The notes below the pieces were generated by a model. It was not told the DNA's origin, did no database searches, and saw only the letters and a program-made list of their open reading frames with translations. This document shows positions 7,936 to 16,750 of a stretch of 41,070 nt of DNA, piece by piece. How positions within the stretch are numbered: position 1 is the stretch's first letter; the number at the start of each line of letters is the position of its first letter. Source of the DNA: CAZJLP01 sp964546955 (GTDB lineage Bacteria; Verrucomicrobiota; Verrucomicrobiia; Opitutales; Opitutaceae); NCBI GenBank assembly GCA_964546955.1, contig CAZJLP010000046.1, forward strand, positions 1 through 41,070, given 5' to 3'. A program made the position numbers and the translations under genes.

Positions 7936-9618
7936 ATGAACGACCGGGAATTGCTGCAGCGTTTCACCGAAGGCGACCAGGAATCATTCTCCCGGCTGGT
8001 CAAGCGCCACGTGGATTTGGTGTACTCTGTCGCGCGCCGCCAAGCTCGACGCCATGACCTCGCGCAGGATGTCGTCCAAGCCGTCTTTCTCGATCTGGCC
8101 CGGCACGCTGGCAAGTTGCGCACCCATCCCCAGCTCTCAGCGTGGCTGCACGTGGTGACACGTCGCAAAGCCATCGACACGGTGCGGCGTGAAGTCCGAC
8201 GGGCCAAATGGGAGCGCCTCGCGAGCGAGGACGACGCCTTGAAACCTGAAAACGACCGCTGGAGTGAAATCGAACCATTGCTGGACGAAGCCGTCGCCGC
8301 GCTTCCATCGGCGGAACGACGGGCGCTTCTGCTTCGCTACTTCGAAAAAAAGAGCCTGCAAGAGGTGGGCTCCGCCCTCGCGATCTCGGACGACGCCGCG
8401 CAAAAACGGGTGGGCCGGGCAATCGATCGCCTGCGTTCGTGGTTTTCGACCAAAGGAGTGGCCGCCACCGCGGCGGGGGTCGCGTCCGGCCTTTCGGCGC
8501 ATGCGGTGCAAGCCGCGCCTGCGGCCATGTCCGATCAAGTTAGCGCGGCGATTATGGCCCTAGGCCCCTTCGAGGCGAGCGCTACGACCTCCACGCTGGC
8601 CAAAAAAATCGTGACCGCCGTTTTGCTCGCGACATCGGCAGCCGTCCTTGTGTTAGAGAATCAACTTTTGGCCGGGGCCCGCCTTCGGTCCCAGCAGGCT
8701 GGGAAGGAAAACGCGCTCATGGTTTCGGAATTACAAGCCATACCGCGCTCGCCACAGCAGCCAGCGGCGGTTCCGCCCACATCGTCGCCCGAAGCCGAAG
8801 ACCCGCTTTTCGCCTCTCTTCGTCTTCTTTTTGTGCGCATGGAGAAATTGAAGGACGCGTTCGACCAGATGCCGGAGCAGCGCATCCCGGAGATGGCCTT
8901 CCTCCGGGAGTCCGACTGGCTGGAGGTCGTGCGGCAATCGAAGCTAGACGATGTCAGCTCTTTTCAGCGGGCCTTAGCCAGCGTGAGAACCACGGCGAAA
9001 AGCCGAGCCCTCAGTCGGATCATGGCGGCCTATCGCCTCTATACCGAAAAAACTGGCGGCGTCGCGCCCGCAGACATCAAGCAGCTTGCCTCGCGGTTCA
9101 AACCACCCCTGGACCTCGACCTTCTGCAGCGCTACGAACTCGTCGCCGAAGGCCGCCTCGATGCACTGCCCCGTCGCAGCGTCTTACTGCGCGAAAAGCG
9201 AAGCATGCTGGTGGACCCAGAATTCGACTCCCTATGGGAAATGACTGCTGAAGGCGGTGAGGCGATGCCGGCCCGGGACAACGCGCCTCGTCCCTTTCCT
9301 GATGGCTACCAGGATGTGCTCAACGCCGCGGCTCGAGCTCATTTCGCTCAAAAAGGCCGTCCCGGAACGCTCAACGAATACCTGCCCTACGTTCCGGATC
9401 CCACTGTGAGAACGAACCTGCAGCACATCATGGCATGGTTTCAAGGCCAAGCCGCCCTTCAGCCCGTGCGGGAGCGCTATCGGAACGATCACCGTGGCGA
9501 CGACCCAAAATCGATCGAAGCACTAGTCCCCTACTTTGCCAATTCGGCGGAAGCCCTTACGGCCGTGGAGCTGGAGCGTAACTATCGAAAAGCGCTCACG
9601 GAAGCCAAAACGCGTTGA
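7936..9618 (+). CDS. ECF-type sigma-70 factor with membrane-tethered C-terminal sensor half
   Basis: A 560-residue protein. Residues 1-170 are a complete ECF sigma factor: region 2 (ESFSRLVKRHVDLVYSVARR, DLAQDVVQAVFLDLAR) and region 4 (LPSAERRALLLRYFEKKSLQEVGSALAISDDAAQKRVGRA shortened here as LPSAERRALLLRYF and the helix-turn-helix after it). After an Ala-rich linker comes one transmembrane segment (224-241), a short helix, a Pro-rich linker and a soluble domain with RIPEM at 316-320 and REKRS..VDPE near 420-430. The layout implies a sigma factor anchored to the membrane with its C-terminal domain outside, needing release to reach RNA polymerase. The next gene copies the tethered half. An in-frame TTG at 7894 is an alternative start; the ATG at 7936 matches the usual N-terminus of the family. 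Confidence 0.9.
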   Translation: MNDRELLQRFTEGDQESFSRLVKRHVDLVYSVARRQARRHDLAQDVVQAVFLDLARHAGKLRTHPQLSAWLHVVTRRKAIDTVRREVRRAKWERLASEDDALKPENDRWSEIEPLLDEAVAALPSAERRALLLRYFEKKSLQEVGSALAISDDAAQKRVGRAIDRLRSWFSTKGVAATAAGVASGLSAHAVQAAPAAMSDQVSAAIMALGPFEASATTSTLAKKIVTAVLLATSAAVLVLENQLLAGARLRSQQAGKENALMVSELQAIPRSPQQPAAVPPTSSPEAEDPLFASLRLLFVRMEKLKDAFDQMPEQRIPEMAFLRESDWLEVVRQSKLDDVSSFQRALASVRTTAKSRALSRIMAAYRLYTEKTGGVAPADIKQLASRFKPPLDLDLLQRYELVAEGRLDALPRRSVLLREKRSMLVDPEFDSLWEMTAEGGEAMPARDNAPRPFPDGYQDVLNAAARAHFAQKGRPGTLNEYLPYVPDPTVRTNLQHIMAWFQGQAALQPVRERYRNDHRGDDPKSIEALVPYFANSAEALTAVELERNYRKALTEAKTR

Positions 9619-9624
9619 CCCGTC

Positions 9625-10371
9625 ATGAAGCCAATTCGCTTTTCTTTTCTCGCGATTGCTCTCGTTGTCTGGCTTTCGACCGCGGTCATTCAGGGCGGTG
9701 CAATCCTAAGCGAGCGCCAGCGCACCCGGGATCTCCAGAACGAAACGCATCGCCTGCGCGAAGAAGTGAAAGAGCGGTTGCGGCTGCAAACGATGTCCAT
9801 GGCACCCACCGCACCGGGCCGAAACGTTTCCCCGGATTCGGCATCGAATGCCTTGATCGAGAAAGCGTCCAGCCAAGCGCGGGTTTGGGCGAAAAGAGTG
9901 CGATGGGTGAAAAGCGAATTGGCGCAAAAACCCACGGCGCGGATCCCCGAAATGGATCTCCTCACCGAGACCGATTGGGTGACGTTTGCGATCAGCGCCG
10001 ACCAAAGGGGGATCTTTGAATCTACCGGAACCGAACTTCGATCCCGACTTTCCTTCATCATGATGCGCGAGCGGGCCAAGTCCACTTTCAGCCTCGAATT
10101 GTCAAAGGCGCTTCGTGGATACCTCAGCGACTCCCGACAACGTCTCCCGAACGACCTCCGCGAACTAAAAGCGTACGGCGGAGGCACACTCACGGAGGGC
10201 ATGTTGGCGCGCTATGAACTGGTTCACGCCGGATCGGCGCTCGAGCTTCCGGCCGAAGAAACGATCATTCGCGAGAAACGCTCGGCCATCATCGACCCGG
10301 AACTCGAGGCGACGTTCGAAGTCCATCTGGACGGCACGCGCATGGTCCCCGCGGACGAGCGAAGCCCCTAG
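9625..10371 (+). CDS. Membrane protein paralogous to the C-terminal half of the preceding sigma factor
   Basis: A 248-residue protein starting 6 bases after the sigma factor stop, so almost certainly co-translated. It has one N-terminal transmembrane segment (FSFLAIALVVWLSTAVIQGG), then a charged coiled coil (SERQRTRDLQNETHRLREEV), a linker, and a soluble domain. The soluble domain lines up with the sigma factor: RIPEM followed by LLTETDW (106-118) against RIPEM followed by FLRESDW, then RYELV, an LP pair, REKRS and DPE in the same order and with similar spacing. The whole TM-coil-linker-domain plan is shared; only the sigma domains are missing. It may pair with the sigma factor as a regulator or co-sensor. 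No recognised family. Confidence 0.8.
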   Translation: MKPIRFSFLAIALVVWLSTAVIQGGAILSERQRTRDLQNETHRLREEVKERLRLQTMSMAPTAPGRNVSPDSASNALIEKASSQARVWAKRVRWVKSELAQKPTARIPEMDLLTETDWVTFAISADQRGIFESTGTELRSRLSFIMMRERAKSTFSLELSKALRGYLSDSRQRLPNDLRELKAYGGGTLTEGMLARYELVHAGSALELPAEETIIREKRSAIIDPELEATFEVHLDGTRMVPADERSP

Positions 10372-10432
10372 CGAGCAGTCTTTAGCGCGCCCTTGCGGCT
10401 AGAATTCCCACCGAGGCACACGACGCGAAGGT

Positions 10433-12334
10433 TCATATCACTTCCACGGTCTGCCTTTGCGATTCCATCTGCCGCTGGACCATTCCGTAATACGTTCCTC
10501 TTGCCGCCATCAGCTCGTCGTGCGTTCCACGTTCGATCACCCGGCCTTCCTCCAACAGCAAGATCAAATCGGCCCGCCGGATTGTCGAGAGGCGGTGCGC
10601 GATGACAAACGTGGTGCGGCCCGCCAGCAGGGTCGTCATCGACGCTTGAATCAGCTGTTCGCTTTCCGTGTCGAGATTGCTCGTCGCTTCGTCGAGTATC
10701 AGGATCTGAGGAGAGGCCAGAATCGCCCGCGCGATTGCCAGCCGCTGCTGCTGTCCCCCCGATAATTTTACTCCTCTTTCTCCGATCATCGTTCCATACC
10801 GCTCCGGGAGTTTCTCGATGAATTCGTGCGCGTTCGCCCGCCGCGCGGCATCCTCGACCTCAGCGTCGGTGGCGTTCCGGCGGCCGTAAGCGATATTGTC
10901 GCGCACCGATCCATCGAAAAGAAAAACGTCCTGCTGCACGATCGCGAGCAAGTCGCGGTAGGTGCTCAACCGAATCTCGCGGATATCGACGCCATTGAGA
11001 AGTATCCGACCACGCGTCGGGTCGTGAAACCGCGCGACCAAATCCGTGACCGTCGTCTTGCCGGCGCCGCTTCGCCCCACCAGGGCGACCACGGAACCGC
11101 CCCGGACATTCACGCTGAAATCGCGCACCACCGGCATACCCTCGCGGTATTCGAATGTCACGTCCTCGAAGCGAATCTCCTGCACCACCCGAGGCGCCGC
11201 ACGGGCACCGGGCAGATCGGGCTTGTCCGGCGACAGGCTGAGCACTTCGAAGACGCGCTCCATCGCGGCGAGCGAACGCTGCAACTCCGAAAATGAATTC
11301 ACAATCGCCCACACGGGATTCAGGAGGAGAAACGTGTACCACTGAAAAGCCATAATGTCGCCGACCGTCGCGCCTCCGGCAATGTGCAGCCTGCCGCCAT
11401 ACCAGATGATGACTACGCTCACGCTCGACACCAGAATGCCCCACGACGTCCACAGCACCAGTTCGCGCCGATGCGCGAAAAGCTCCTTCCGGAGGATGGT
11501 GTGCCGGCCCCCGAGATAGTCGCGCAGCTCGCGCAACTCCCGCCCGAACGCCCGCACGACGCGGATGCCGGAAAAAGCCTCTCCGACCCTTCCATCGATC
11601 TGCTCCACATCGGTTCGGAGCGAGCGATAGATCGGACGAATTCTCCGCGCGAAAATAAAACTCATCACCATTGCGCCTGGGATGACCGCTAGAGCCGTCA
11701 GCGCGAGCTGCCAGTTCAAGGTCATCAAGACGACGATCGCGATCACGAGCCTCAGGACAGAGATCGCGGGCGACACGATCGCCATCTGCAAAAGGCCCGT
11801 TGTCGTATCCACGTCCCCCGTGAGTCGCGACAGGATCCCGCCCGTCTTCATCTCCCACACTCGCGGCAACGGCAAATTGAGCAGCCGATCGAAGAGCGCG
11901 CGCCGCAGTGTGAGCATGACTTTCACATTCAGCAGCCGCTGCCGGTAATCCTTCCAAGCGCCGACCAAATTGGAGAAAAGAATGGCGGTCAAAAACGCGG
12001 CGCCGGCCAGATGAAGGCGGGCCAGGCGGGTCGTCGTGTCCAGCCCCTCGTTTAGCAGCACGCCGTCGACAATGAACCGCATGAACAGGGGCTCCACCAT
12101 CCCCAGGCCCGCGGCGACAACCGCCAGGCCAAAAACAACCCCCCCGGCAGACCGATGCGGTCGAAGCCAGCGTAGATAGTCCCGCAAGTACTCGCGCCGG
12201 TGACTGCTTCGGCGTTTCCGCGACTCCGAAACGGAAAGCTCTTCTCCCGCCTCCGGCGCATCCGCCAACCGCTGCTCCTTGTAGTCCTTGAGGAAGTCTC
12301 CAAACCGCTGCCGTGAAGAGCGAGGCTGACGCAT
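10433..12334 (-). CDS. ABC exporter, fused TM and ATPase domains (MsbA/lipid A or multidrug exporter type)
   Basis: A 633-residue half-transporter that would work as a homodimer in the inner membrane. A basic N-terminal extension (1-60) precedes six transmembrane helices of the type 1 ABC exporter fold (about 65-345). The ATPase domain has Walker A GRSGAGKTT (420-428), Q-loop VQQD (467-469), signature LSGGQQQR (524-531), Walker B LILDEATS, D-loop SNLD and switch H580 in IAHRLST. All catalytic motifs are intact. The substrate may be lipid, peptide or drug; the neighbours give no clue. It is convergent with the sigma factor operon and lies downstream of nothing obvious on its own strand. The ATG at 12334 is preceded by a GGTGAGGGG purine stretch. 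Confidence 0.93.
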   Translation of the reverse strand: MRQPRSSRQRFGDFLKDYKEQRLADAPEAGEELSVSESRKRRSSHRREYLRDYLRWLRPHRSAGGVVFGLAVVAAGLGMVEPLFMRFIVDGVLLNEGLDTTTRLARLHLAGAAFLTAILFSNLVGAWKDYRQRLLNVKVMLTLRRALFDRLLNLPLPRVWEMKTGGILSRLTGDVDTTTGLLQMAIVSPAISVLRLVIAIVVLMTLNWQLALTALAVIPGAMVMSFIFARRIRPIYRSLRTDVEQIDGRVGEAFSGIRVVRAFGRELRELRDYLGGRHTILRKELFAHRRELVLWTSWGILVSSVSVVIIWYGGRLHIAGGATVGDIMAFQWYTFLLLNPVWAIVNSFSELQRSLAAMERVFEVLSLSPDKPDLPGARAAPRVVQEIRFEDVTFEYREGMPVVRDFSVNVRGGSVVALVGRSGAGKTTVTDLVARFHDPTRGRILLNGVDIREIRLSTYRDLLAIVQQDVFLFDGSVRDNIAYGRRNATDAEVEDAARRANAHEFIEKLPERYGTMIGERGVKLSGGQQQRLAIARAILASPQILILDEATSNLDTESEQLIQASMTTLLAGRTTFVIAHRLSTIRRADLILLLEEGRVIERGTHDELMAARGTYYGMVQRQMESQRQTVEVI

Positions 12335-12504
12335 CCCCTCACCTCATCCACCTGGCGGAAAAAGTCGAATCCGGGGTGAGCGCGTGGCCGCCAACCAGAA
12401 AAAGGCGGGACGGCGCCTGCTTCGAGGCCTCCCTCGAAGCAAACGTCGTCTAACAACGAACGAGAGCCAGCGCAGGCAGCATCGAACCGCTACCCGCGGC
12501 TTCT

Positions 12505-13278
12505 TCACCATGCCGCCGGGTCGGCTTCGGCATACGTGCTGCCCGTGCTGATGTTGTCGAACCAGGCTTGCCGGTTGCCCGAACCCACCAGCCTCTTCTG
12601 GTCGTACCAGCTGTTCGCATATAAGCCTACGTCCATACGATAGCTCCGGGGATCGTTGATCGTCGTGGGGCCATTGACGTTCAATATTTGGCGGCCATCG
12701 AACCAGAGCCTCATAAATCCCGACGAGCTGTTGACCCAACGCGCTTGCAGCACCACGCGGTGCCAGACGCCCCGCGAAACGGTCGCGAGGCCCGTGTGTG
12801 ACGTCGTGGACCGGTTGCACGCACTGCTGCCATAGTTGCGCCGAGTGGCGAGTTGATTGCCCGCAATCCAGATCATGGTCGAGGGCTGCCAATCGTCGCA
12901 CCCGGTATTCGCGTAGTTCGCGATGAATTGGAAAAGCTGGTACTGCTGGCTTCCCGTGAAGTCCCAGGAAGAGGAAAGATAGAAAGCGAAACCGTAGAAC
13001 CCCGTGTCGTTGAGCTTGTACCCGTTGTTCTTCACCTTCATCGCGTGATACCGGCCGGTATGTGAACTGTTGTACGTCGCGGTGGCTTTGATCGCGGACG
13101 AGCCTTTATAGATCACGCTCGTCGAATTCGCGATGCTGCAATTCGCGTCGAGATTCGAGCCATCCCAGCCCGAAGAAACGGTACCGGTATTGCGAAACCA
13201 AACCACGGCTTGAGAAACAGGCGTCACCGCGCACGAAGCGACAGCGGCCAGGACACAGAGGAACGTTGAGGTTTTCAT
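12505..13278 (-). CDS. Secreted glucuronan-lyase-like protein (polysaccharide lyase family 20 type)
   Basis: A 257-residue protein with a Sec signal peptide (MKTSTFLCVLAAVASC...SQA). It is a beta-jelly-roll. Motifs that I associate with PL20 glucuronan lyases, best known from fungi, run through the whole length: STSVIYKGSSAIKATATY, GRYHAMKVKNN, DTGFYGFAFYL, QYQLFQFIANY, TGCDDWQPSTMIWIAGNQL (128-142), GVWHRVVLQARW, MRLWFDGRQIL, VGLYANSW and QAWFDNISTG near the C-terminus. Such enzymes cleave beta-1,4-polyglucuronate by beta-elimination outside the cell. The conserved Cys residues (near 127 and 154) may form a disulfide. No other glycan gene is adjacent. Family call from memory of motifs; not checked against a database. 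Confidence 0.75.
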   Translation of the reverse strand: MKTSTFLCVLAAVASCAVTPVSQAVVWFRNTGTVSSGWDGSNLDANCSIANSTSVIYKGSSAIKATATYNSSHTGRYHAMKVKNNGYKLNDTGFYGFAFYLSSSWDFTGSQQYQLFQFIANYANTGCDDWQPSTMIWIAGNQLATRRNYGSSACNRSTTSHTGLATVSRGVWHRVVLQARWVNSSSGFMRLWFDGRQILNVNGPTTINDPRSYRMDVGLYANSWYDQKRLVGSGNRQAWFDNISTGSTYAEADPAAW

Positions 13279-13870
13279 CGGGGGAACAAGGGAAACGCCC
13301 CGGAGCGTCGTTCCGCCTGGCATTCGAAGGATGCACGCGGTTCGACAGGGAGACTCGGGGCTGCACGCACATGGGCAACGCCATGCCCAAATTGCAACGA
13401 TAGGCCACAGCGGGTTTACCTGAAGGCCCCGTTTTCACGGACCCGCTGAGAGGGAAAAAGACCCGATTTACCGTATAGCAATTCCGACGTCTCAGGTCGA
13501 CCTCGCAACCGCCCGTGCCACCCTGTAACGGCGCGCGCCAGCGAGTCGACCGAGACTGTAGCTACGAGCGTCAGCGAGCCGCCCCGGATATTGCTCACCT
13601 CTTATCGCTCATTTGCTCATTTCTCATTGATCGAACCAGCGATCCAGCAGCCCCTGCTACCGCTCACCGCTCACCGCTCACCGCTTATTGCTTAATGTTT
13701 ATTGCTTACCGCTTATGTCCGCGAAACGCCGAGCGCCAAGTGACCTCGCGACAAAAACGTCACGTTGCTCGCCTTGACGAATCGGCCTTTCAGAGACACA
13801 GTCAATGAGGCGGGAACGGGGTCGACATCCATTATAGCAATGGGGCGCGCCCCGCGATCGCCCTATCAAC
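13279..13870. other. 592-base gene-free stretch with heptamer arrays
   Basis: No convincing gene on either strand. The left part holds the upstream region of the lyase. The middle holds the degenerate heptamer arrays listed separately. The last 150 bases should carry the promoter of the small secreted protein at 13871, though I cannot point to clear -35 and -10 boxes. Confidence 0.6.
13591..13715. repeat. Degenerate heptanucleotide tandem arrays (consensus YYGCTYA)
   Basis: From 13660 to 13715 there are eight uninterrupted heptamers: CCGCTCA three times, then CCGCTTA, TTGCTTA, ATGTTTA, TTGCTTA and CCGCTTA. A weaker array of the same motif precedes it at 13591-13626 (TTGCTCA, CCTCTTA, TCGCTCA, an 8-base TTTGCTCA, TTTCTCA). 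The two are separated by about 33 bases of unrelated sequence. Variation is concentrated at the pyrimidine positions 1, 2 and 6 while the frame is kept. This resembles in style the short tandemly repeated repetitive (STRR) heptamers described in heterocystous cyanobacteria. Confidence 0.85.
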
Positions 13871-14341
13871 ATGAAAATGCATCGTCTACCTCTGTTATTA
13901 CTCATGGTTGGTCTCGCAGCGGGCCTCCCGGCAAAGGCTCTCGCTCTCGAGGTCGGAACGGTCAGCGACTCCAACTACGCTCTGATCATCATCGACCTCC
14001 ACCGCAGCTATTATCAAGACGAGTTCCAGCAGTATCAGGGCTCTGTGTCGTTCAACCTCGTCAATCAGAATGACAATCACTGTTACGCGTCGGTGCTGAA
14101 CAGCGCCGACAACTGGTACATGCTGGCCCACAATGTCTATATCGATCCGTGTTACGATTATTGGGGGACCATTCGCATGTACATCATCGCGCCGGTCGGC
14201 ACCTATGTCTTATACATGTCGAGCGCTGCTTCAAACGGCCCGCATCCCGACATGTCCGCGACTGTCGTGACGGTCGGCGCGGCCAACTCCGACTGGGAAA
14301 ACTACCATCCCGGCGAACCGCCACCCTACGCAACGTACTGA
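13871..14341 (+). CDS. Small secreted protein, unknown function
   Basis: A 156-residue protein with a strong Sec signal peptide (KMHRLPLLLLMVGLAAGLPAKALAL). The mature part is rich in Tyr, Asn and Asp, with repeated aromatic-polar motifs (HRSYYQDEFQQYQGS, DNWYMLAHNVYIDPCYDYW, GTYVLYMSS) and two Cys residues that could form a disulfide. It looks like a small beta-sandwich for the periplasm or outside, but I do not recognise the family. A strong intrinsic terminator follows 24 bases after the stop, so it is probably a single-gene transcript. Confidence 0.65.
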   Translation: MKMHRLPLLLLMVGLAAGLPAKALALEVGTVSDSNYALIIIDLHRSYYQDEFQQYQGSVSFNLVNQNDNHCYASVLNSADNWYMLAHNVYIDPCYDYWGTIRMYIIAPVGTYVLYMSSAASNGPHPDMSATVVTVGAANSDWENYHPGEPPPYATY

Positions 14342-14364
14342 GTAACGTTAGTCCCTTCAATCTC

Positions 14365-14397
14365 AGCCCCAGCGTGTGCGCACGCCGGGGCTTTTTT
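14365..14397 (+). terminator. Rho-independent terminator after the small secreted protein
   Basis: A 12-bp stem with one mismatch (AGCCCCAGCGTG paired with CACGCCGGGGCT), a 4-base loop TGCG, then six T residues. It sits 24 bases after the stop at 14341 on the same strand. Confidence 0.9.
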
Positions 14398-14529
14398 GAC
14401 CCCATTGTCCGCGAAGCGACTTGCTCGTCTTTTTCAAAGCCACGTTCAACGACTCCGTGCCGGTCGATAACGAGAAGCCTGCCGCTCTCATCTTGCAGTG
14501 CAGCCCCTCCCCGCGTCAGAGTGGCAGCG

Positions 14530-15987
14530 ATGAGCGATCAGCTCGAACAACTGAAAAGCGAAAGAACGAGTGCGCGCAAGGAGGCTTTCGAACACGCCCG
14601 CTCGATTGTCGGTTATAAGACGGTCCTTCTCGTCGTGGCGGTCGCGGCCGCGCTCGGGATCACCCTGTACTTTATTCAAAAATACGGGGAGCCCCCGGCC
14701 CCGGCAGCGTCGGCCGAGGCCGCTGCACAGGCACAGGCGCCGGCAAACCCGAGCCTCCGTGAAACCCGCCGGAAGCTGATCGCCCTCGAAAAAGAAATCG
14801 AGCTGTTGAAGGCCGAACTGGAGCCCGACGCGAAGCCCAAGGGTGTTCTCGACCATTTCGAGTCCGCCATCGACGGCGCGATCTCGAACTGGGCCCTCCT
14901 TTCCTTCCTCGCCGCGGTGGCCACTGCGCTCTACGTCAAGATGAGGTTCAAGATCGATTACTTCGAATCGTATCGGGACCTTTCGAGCAAAAAAGCCCTC
15001 TCTGACTTTTACCGCCAGCTCGGCGATCGCATGCTGATCTATGGGGAGTGGGAAGCCTCCGAGGCTGCGTATCGAAATTCATTGGAGATCAATCCGACCA
15101 ATTTCCAGGCGGCCTACGGCGTGACCAAGGCGTCGATCTTTCAGCCGATGAAAGGCCAGCAGTTTTATGCCCCGGAGGTGGCCGATGCCAAACTCGACCA
15201 TCTCCTTCGCAACGCCGAACGCACGCGCCAATCCCGGGCGCAACTGCTGTTTCTCAAGGGCGTGAACCGGCGTTCCCAAAACGACATCGAAGAGGCCAGA
15301 CGCTGCTATCGGGAAGCGATCGAGATGGATGCGGCGTTTGTCGGCTCGTATCTGGAACTAGGTTACCTCGCCATGGGAGAAGGCGATGTCGCGGAAGCGG
15401 CGCGCCATTTCAAGGAGGCGCTCGATCTCGACCCGAGTTATGCCCTGGCGAACAACAATCTTGGCTACTGCTATCTCGTGACGCTTCGGTTCGGAGAGGC
15501 AATCAAGTGTTTTGAAACGGCGCAGAAGGCCGCGGCCACCCTGCTCACCTCCATCAATCTCGGCAAAGCCTATCGCTTCGCCGGCGATTCCGCGCGCGCT
15601 GCCGCATGGCACAAGCATGCGCTCGCGGTCATGGGCCAGCGGGGCATCGCCAAGGAACGGTATGGCGGCGGAGACTGGATCTACAATTTCATGCCTTTGA
15701 ACAAGGAAGACACTGATTCGCCCCGCCGCTGCGTGCGCGCCTCCGCCACCGAGCAAAAGAACGCCTTGCTCCTCTTCGCATTGGGTCTCGATTACGCCGC
15801 GCTGGACGACTTCACGCACGCCGCCAAACACACGACCCAAGGGTGCGCACTCGACAAAATTGGCGAATTTCGAGAGTTTTTCGTCAACGAGATCGATGCG
15901 ACGCTCGCCTGGACTCCCCTCTCCTCCGATGCCAAAACCTGGCTGCAGCAGAAACGCAAAGACTGCCTCCCCGTCGCTCGCGTCTGA
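14530..15987 (+). CDS. Membrane-anchored tetratricopeptide repeat protein
   Basis: A 485-residue protein. The N-terminus has one transmembrane segment (TVLLVVAVAAALGITLYFI, about 31-49), an Ala/Gln/Pro-rich linker, a short coiled coil (RETRRKLIALEKEIELLKAEL), then a second transmembrane segment (ISNWALLSFLAAVATALYV, about 118-136). The rest is a TPR array from about 157 on, with clear repeats such as MLIYGEWEASEAAYRNSLEI, FLKGVNRRSQNDIEEARRCY, YLELGYLAMGEGDVAEAARH and NNNLGYCYLVTLRFGEAIKC. It is probably a scaffold for a protein complex at the membrane. The start at 14530 was chosen because the longer frame upstream runs back through the terminator and the previous gene. A LURP-one-like gene follows 22 bases on and is likely in the same operon. 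Confidence 0.8.
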   Translation: MSDQLEQLKSERTSARKEAFEHARSIVGYKTVLLVVAVAAALGITLYFIQKYGEPPAPAASAEAAAQAQAPANPSLRETRRKLIALEKEIELLKAELEPDAKPKGVLDHFESAIDGAISNWALLSFLAAVATALYVKMRFKIDYFESYRDLSSKKALSDFYRQLGDRMLIYGEWEASEAAYRNSLEINPTNFQAAYGVTKASIFQPMKGQQFYAPEVADAKLDHLLRNAERTRQSRAQLLFLKGVNRRSQNDIEEARRCYREAIEMDAAFVGSYLELGYLAMGEGDVAEAARHFKEALDLDPSYALANNNLGYCYLVTLRFGEAIKCFETAQKAAATLLTSINLGKAYRFAGDSARAAAWHKHALAVMGQRGIAKERYGGGDWIYNFMPLNKEDTDSPRRCVRASATEQKNALLLFALGLDYAALDDFTHAAKHTTQGCALDKIGEFREFFVNEIDATLAWTPLSSDAKTWLQQKRKDCLPVARV

Positions 15988-16009
15988 GCCCTCTCTCTTC
16001 AACTAACCT

Positions 16010-16588
16010 ATGAACTATCCGATAAAATTCGTCTTCAAAAAGATCGCCCTAGCTCCGCAAATTTACGTTCGCGACCGCGACAGGGTGGAAATCTGCTACG
16101 TCAAGCAGCAGCTGTTCAAATTGAAGGAGAAGATAAAGATGTTCACCGACTCGTCGATGAGCACACCGTTGGCCGAGATCAACGCGGACAAGATTATCGA
16201 TTTTTCGGCCACCTATACGTTTACGGATCCGCAAGGCCAGCCTTTCGGCGCCGTGCGCAGAAAGGGCATGCGCTCGTTGTGGCGCACGCATTATGAAATC
16301 CTCGAAAACGGCGTGCATGCCTACACCATCCGGGAAGCGAATCCATGGTCCAAGATGGCCGACGGCATGTTCGGAGAAATTCCGATCGTCGGACTCTTGT
16401 CCGGCTACGTTTTCCATCCCCGCTACGAAGTCACCGACATACAAGGCAAACCCTGTTTCACGCTGCACAAACGGCCGGCCTTCTTCGAGGGGGTTTTCGA
16501 GCTCGAGAAGAAAGCCGAAGTGCCAAACGACATCACGATCCTCGCGGCGCTGCTGATGATGCTTATCTTGGAGCGCGCCCGCGGATAA
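16010..16588 (+). CDS. LURP-one-related / tubby C-terminal-like protein
   Basis: A 192-residue protein. It has the marks of the LOR (LURP-one-related) and phospholipid scramblase fold, a beta-barrel around a buried C-terminal helix: QIYVRDRDRVEICYVKQQLFKLKEKIKMF at the start with alternating hydrophobics, YTFTDPQGQPFGAVRRKGMRSLWRTHYEI in the middle, YEVTDIQGKPCFTLHKRPAFFEGVFEL, and a final hydrophobic helix ITILAALLMMLILERARG. The function of bacterial LOR proteins is unknown; lipid or membrane binding is suspected. The gene starts 22 bases after the TPR gene, so the two may act together at the membrane. Confidence 0.8.
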   Translation: MNYPIKFVFKKIALAPQIYVRDRDRVEICYVKQQLFKLKEKIKMFTDSSMSTPLAEINADKIIDFSATYTFTDPQGQPFGAVRRKGMRSLWRTHYEILENGVHAYTIREANPWSKMADGMFGEIPIVGLLSGYVFHPRYEVTDIQGKPCFTLHKRPAFFEGVFELEKKAEVPNDITILAALLMMLILERARG

Positions 16589-16750
16589 TCGCATCGTAGT
16601 TTGGCCGAAGCCTCCACTATCCTTTCCGCCGCATCACGGCTTCGTGGGGAGAGAACACGAAGTTCGGAATTTGCCCGGGATGTACCGCAGCGCGGCCAGC
16701 CCACGGTATCGAGTGACTCGTCCCGAGCCACCCGATGCCGCGGCAGGAGA

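Noticed and set aside
13591..13715. CRISPR array
   Set aside because: The units are 7 bases long, contiguous and degenerate; there are no spacers, and no cas gene is in the window.
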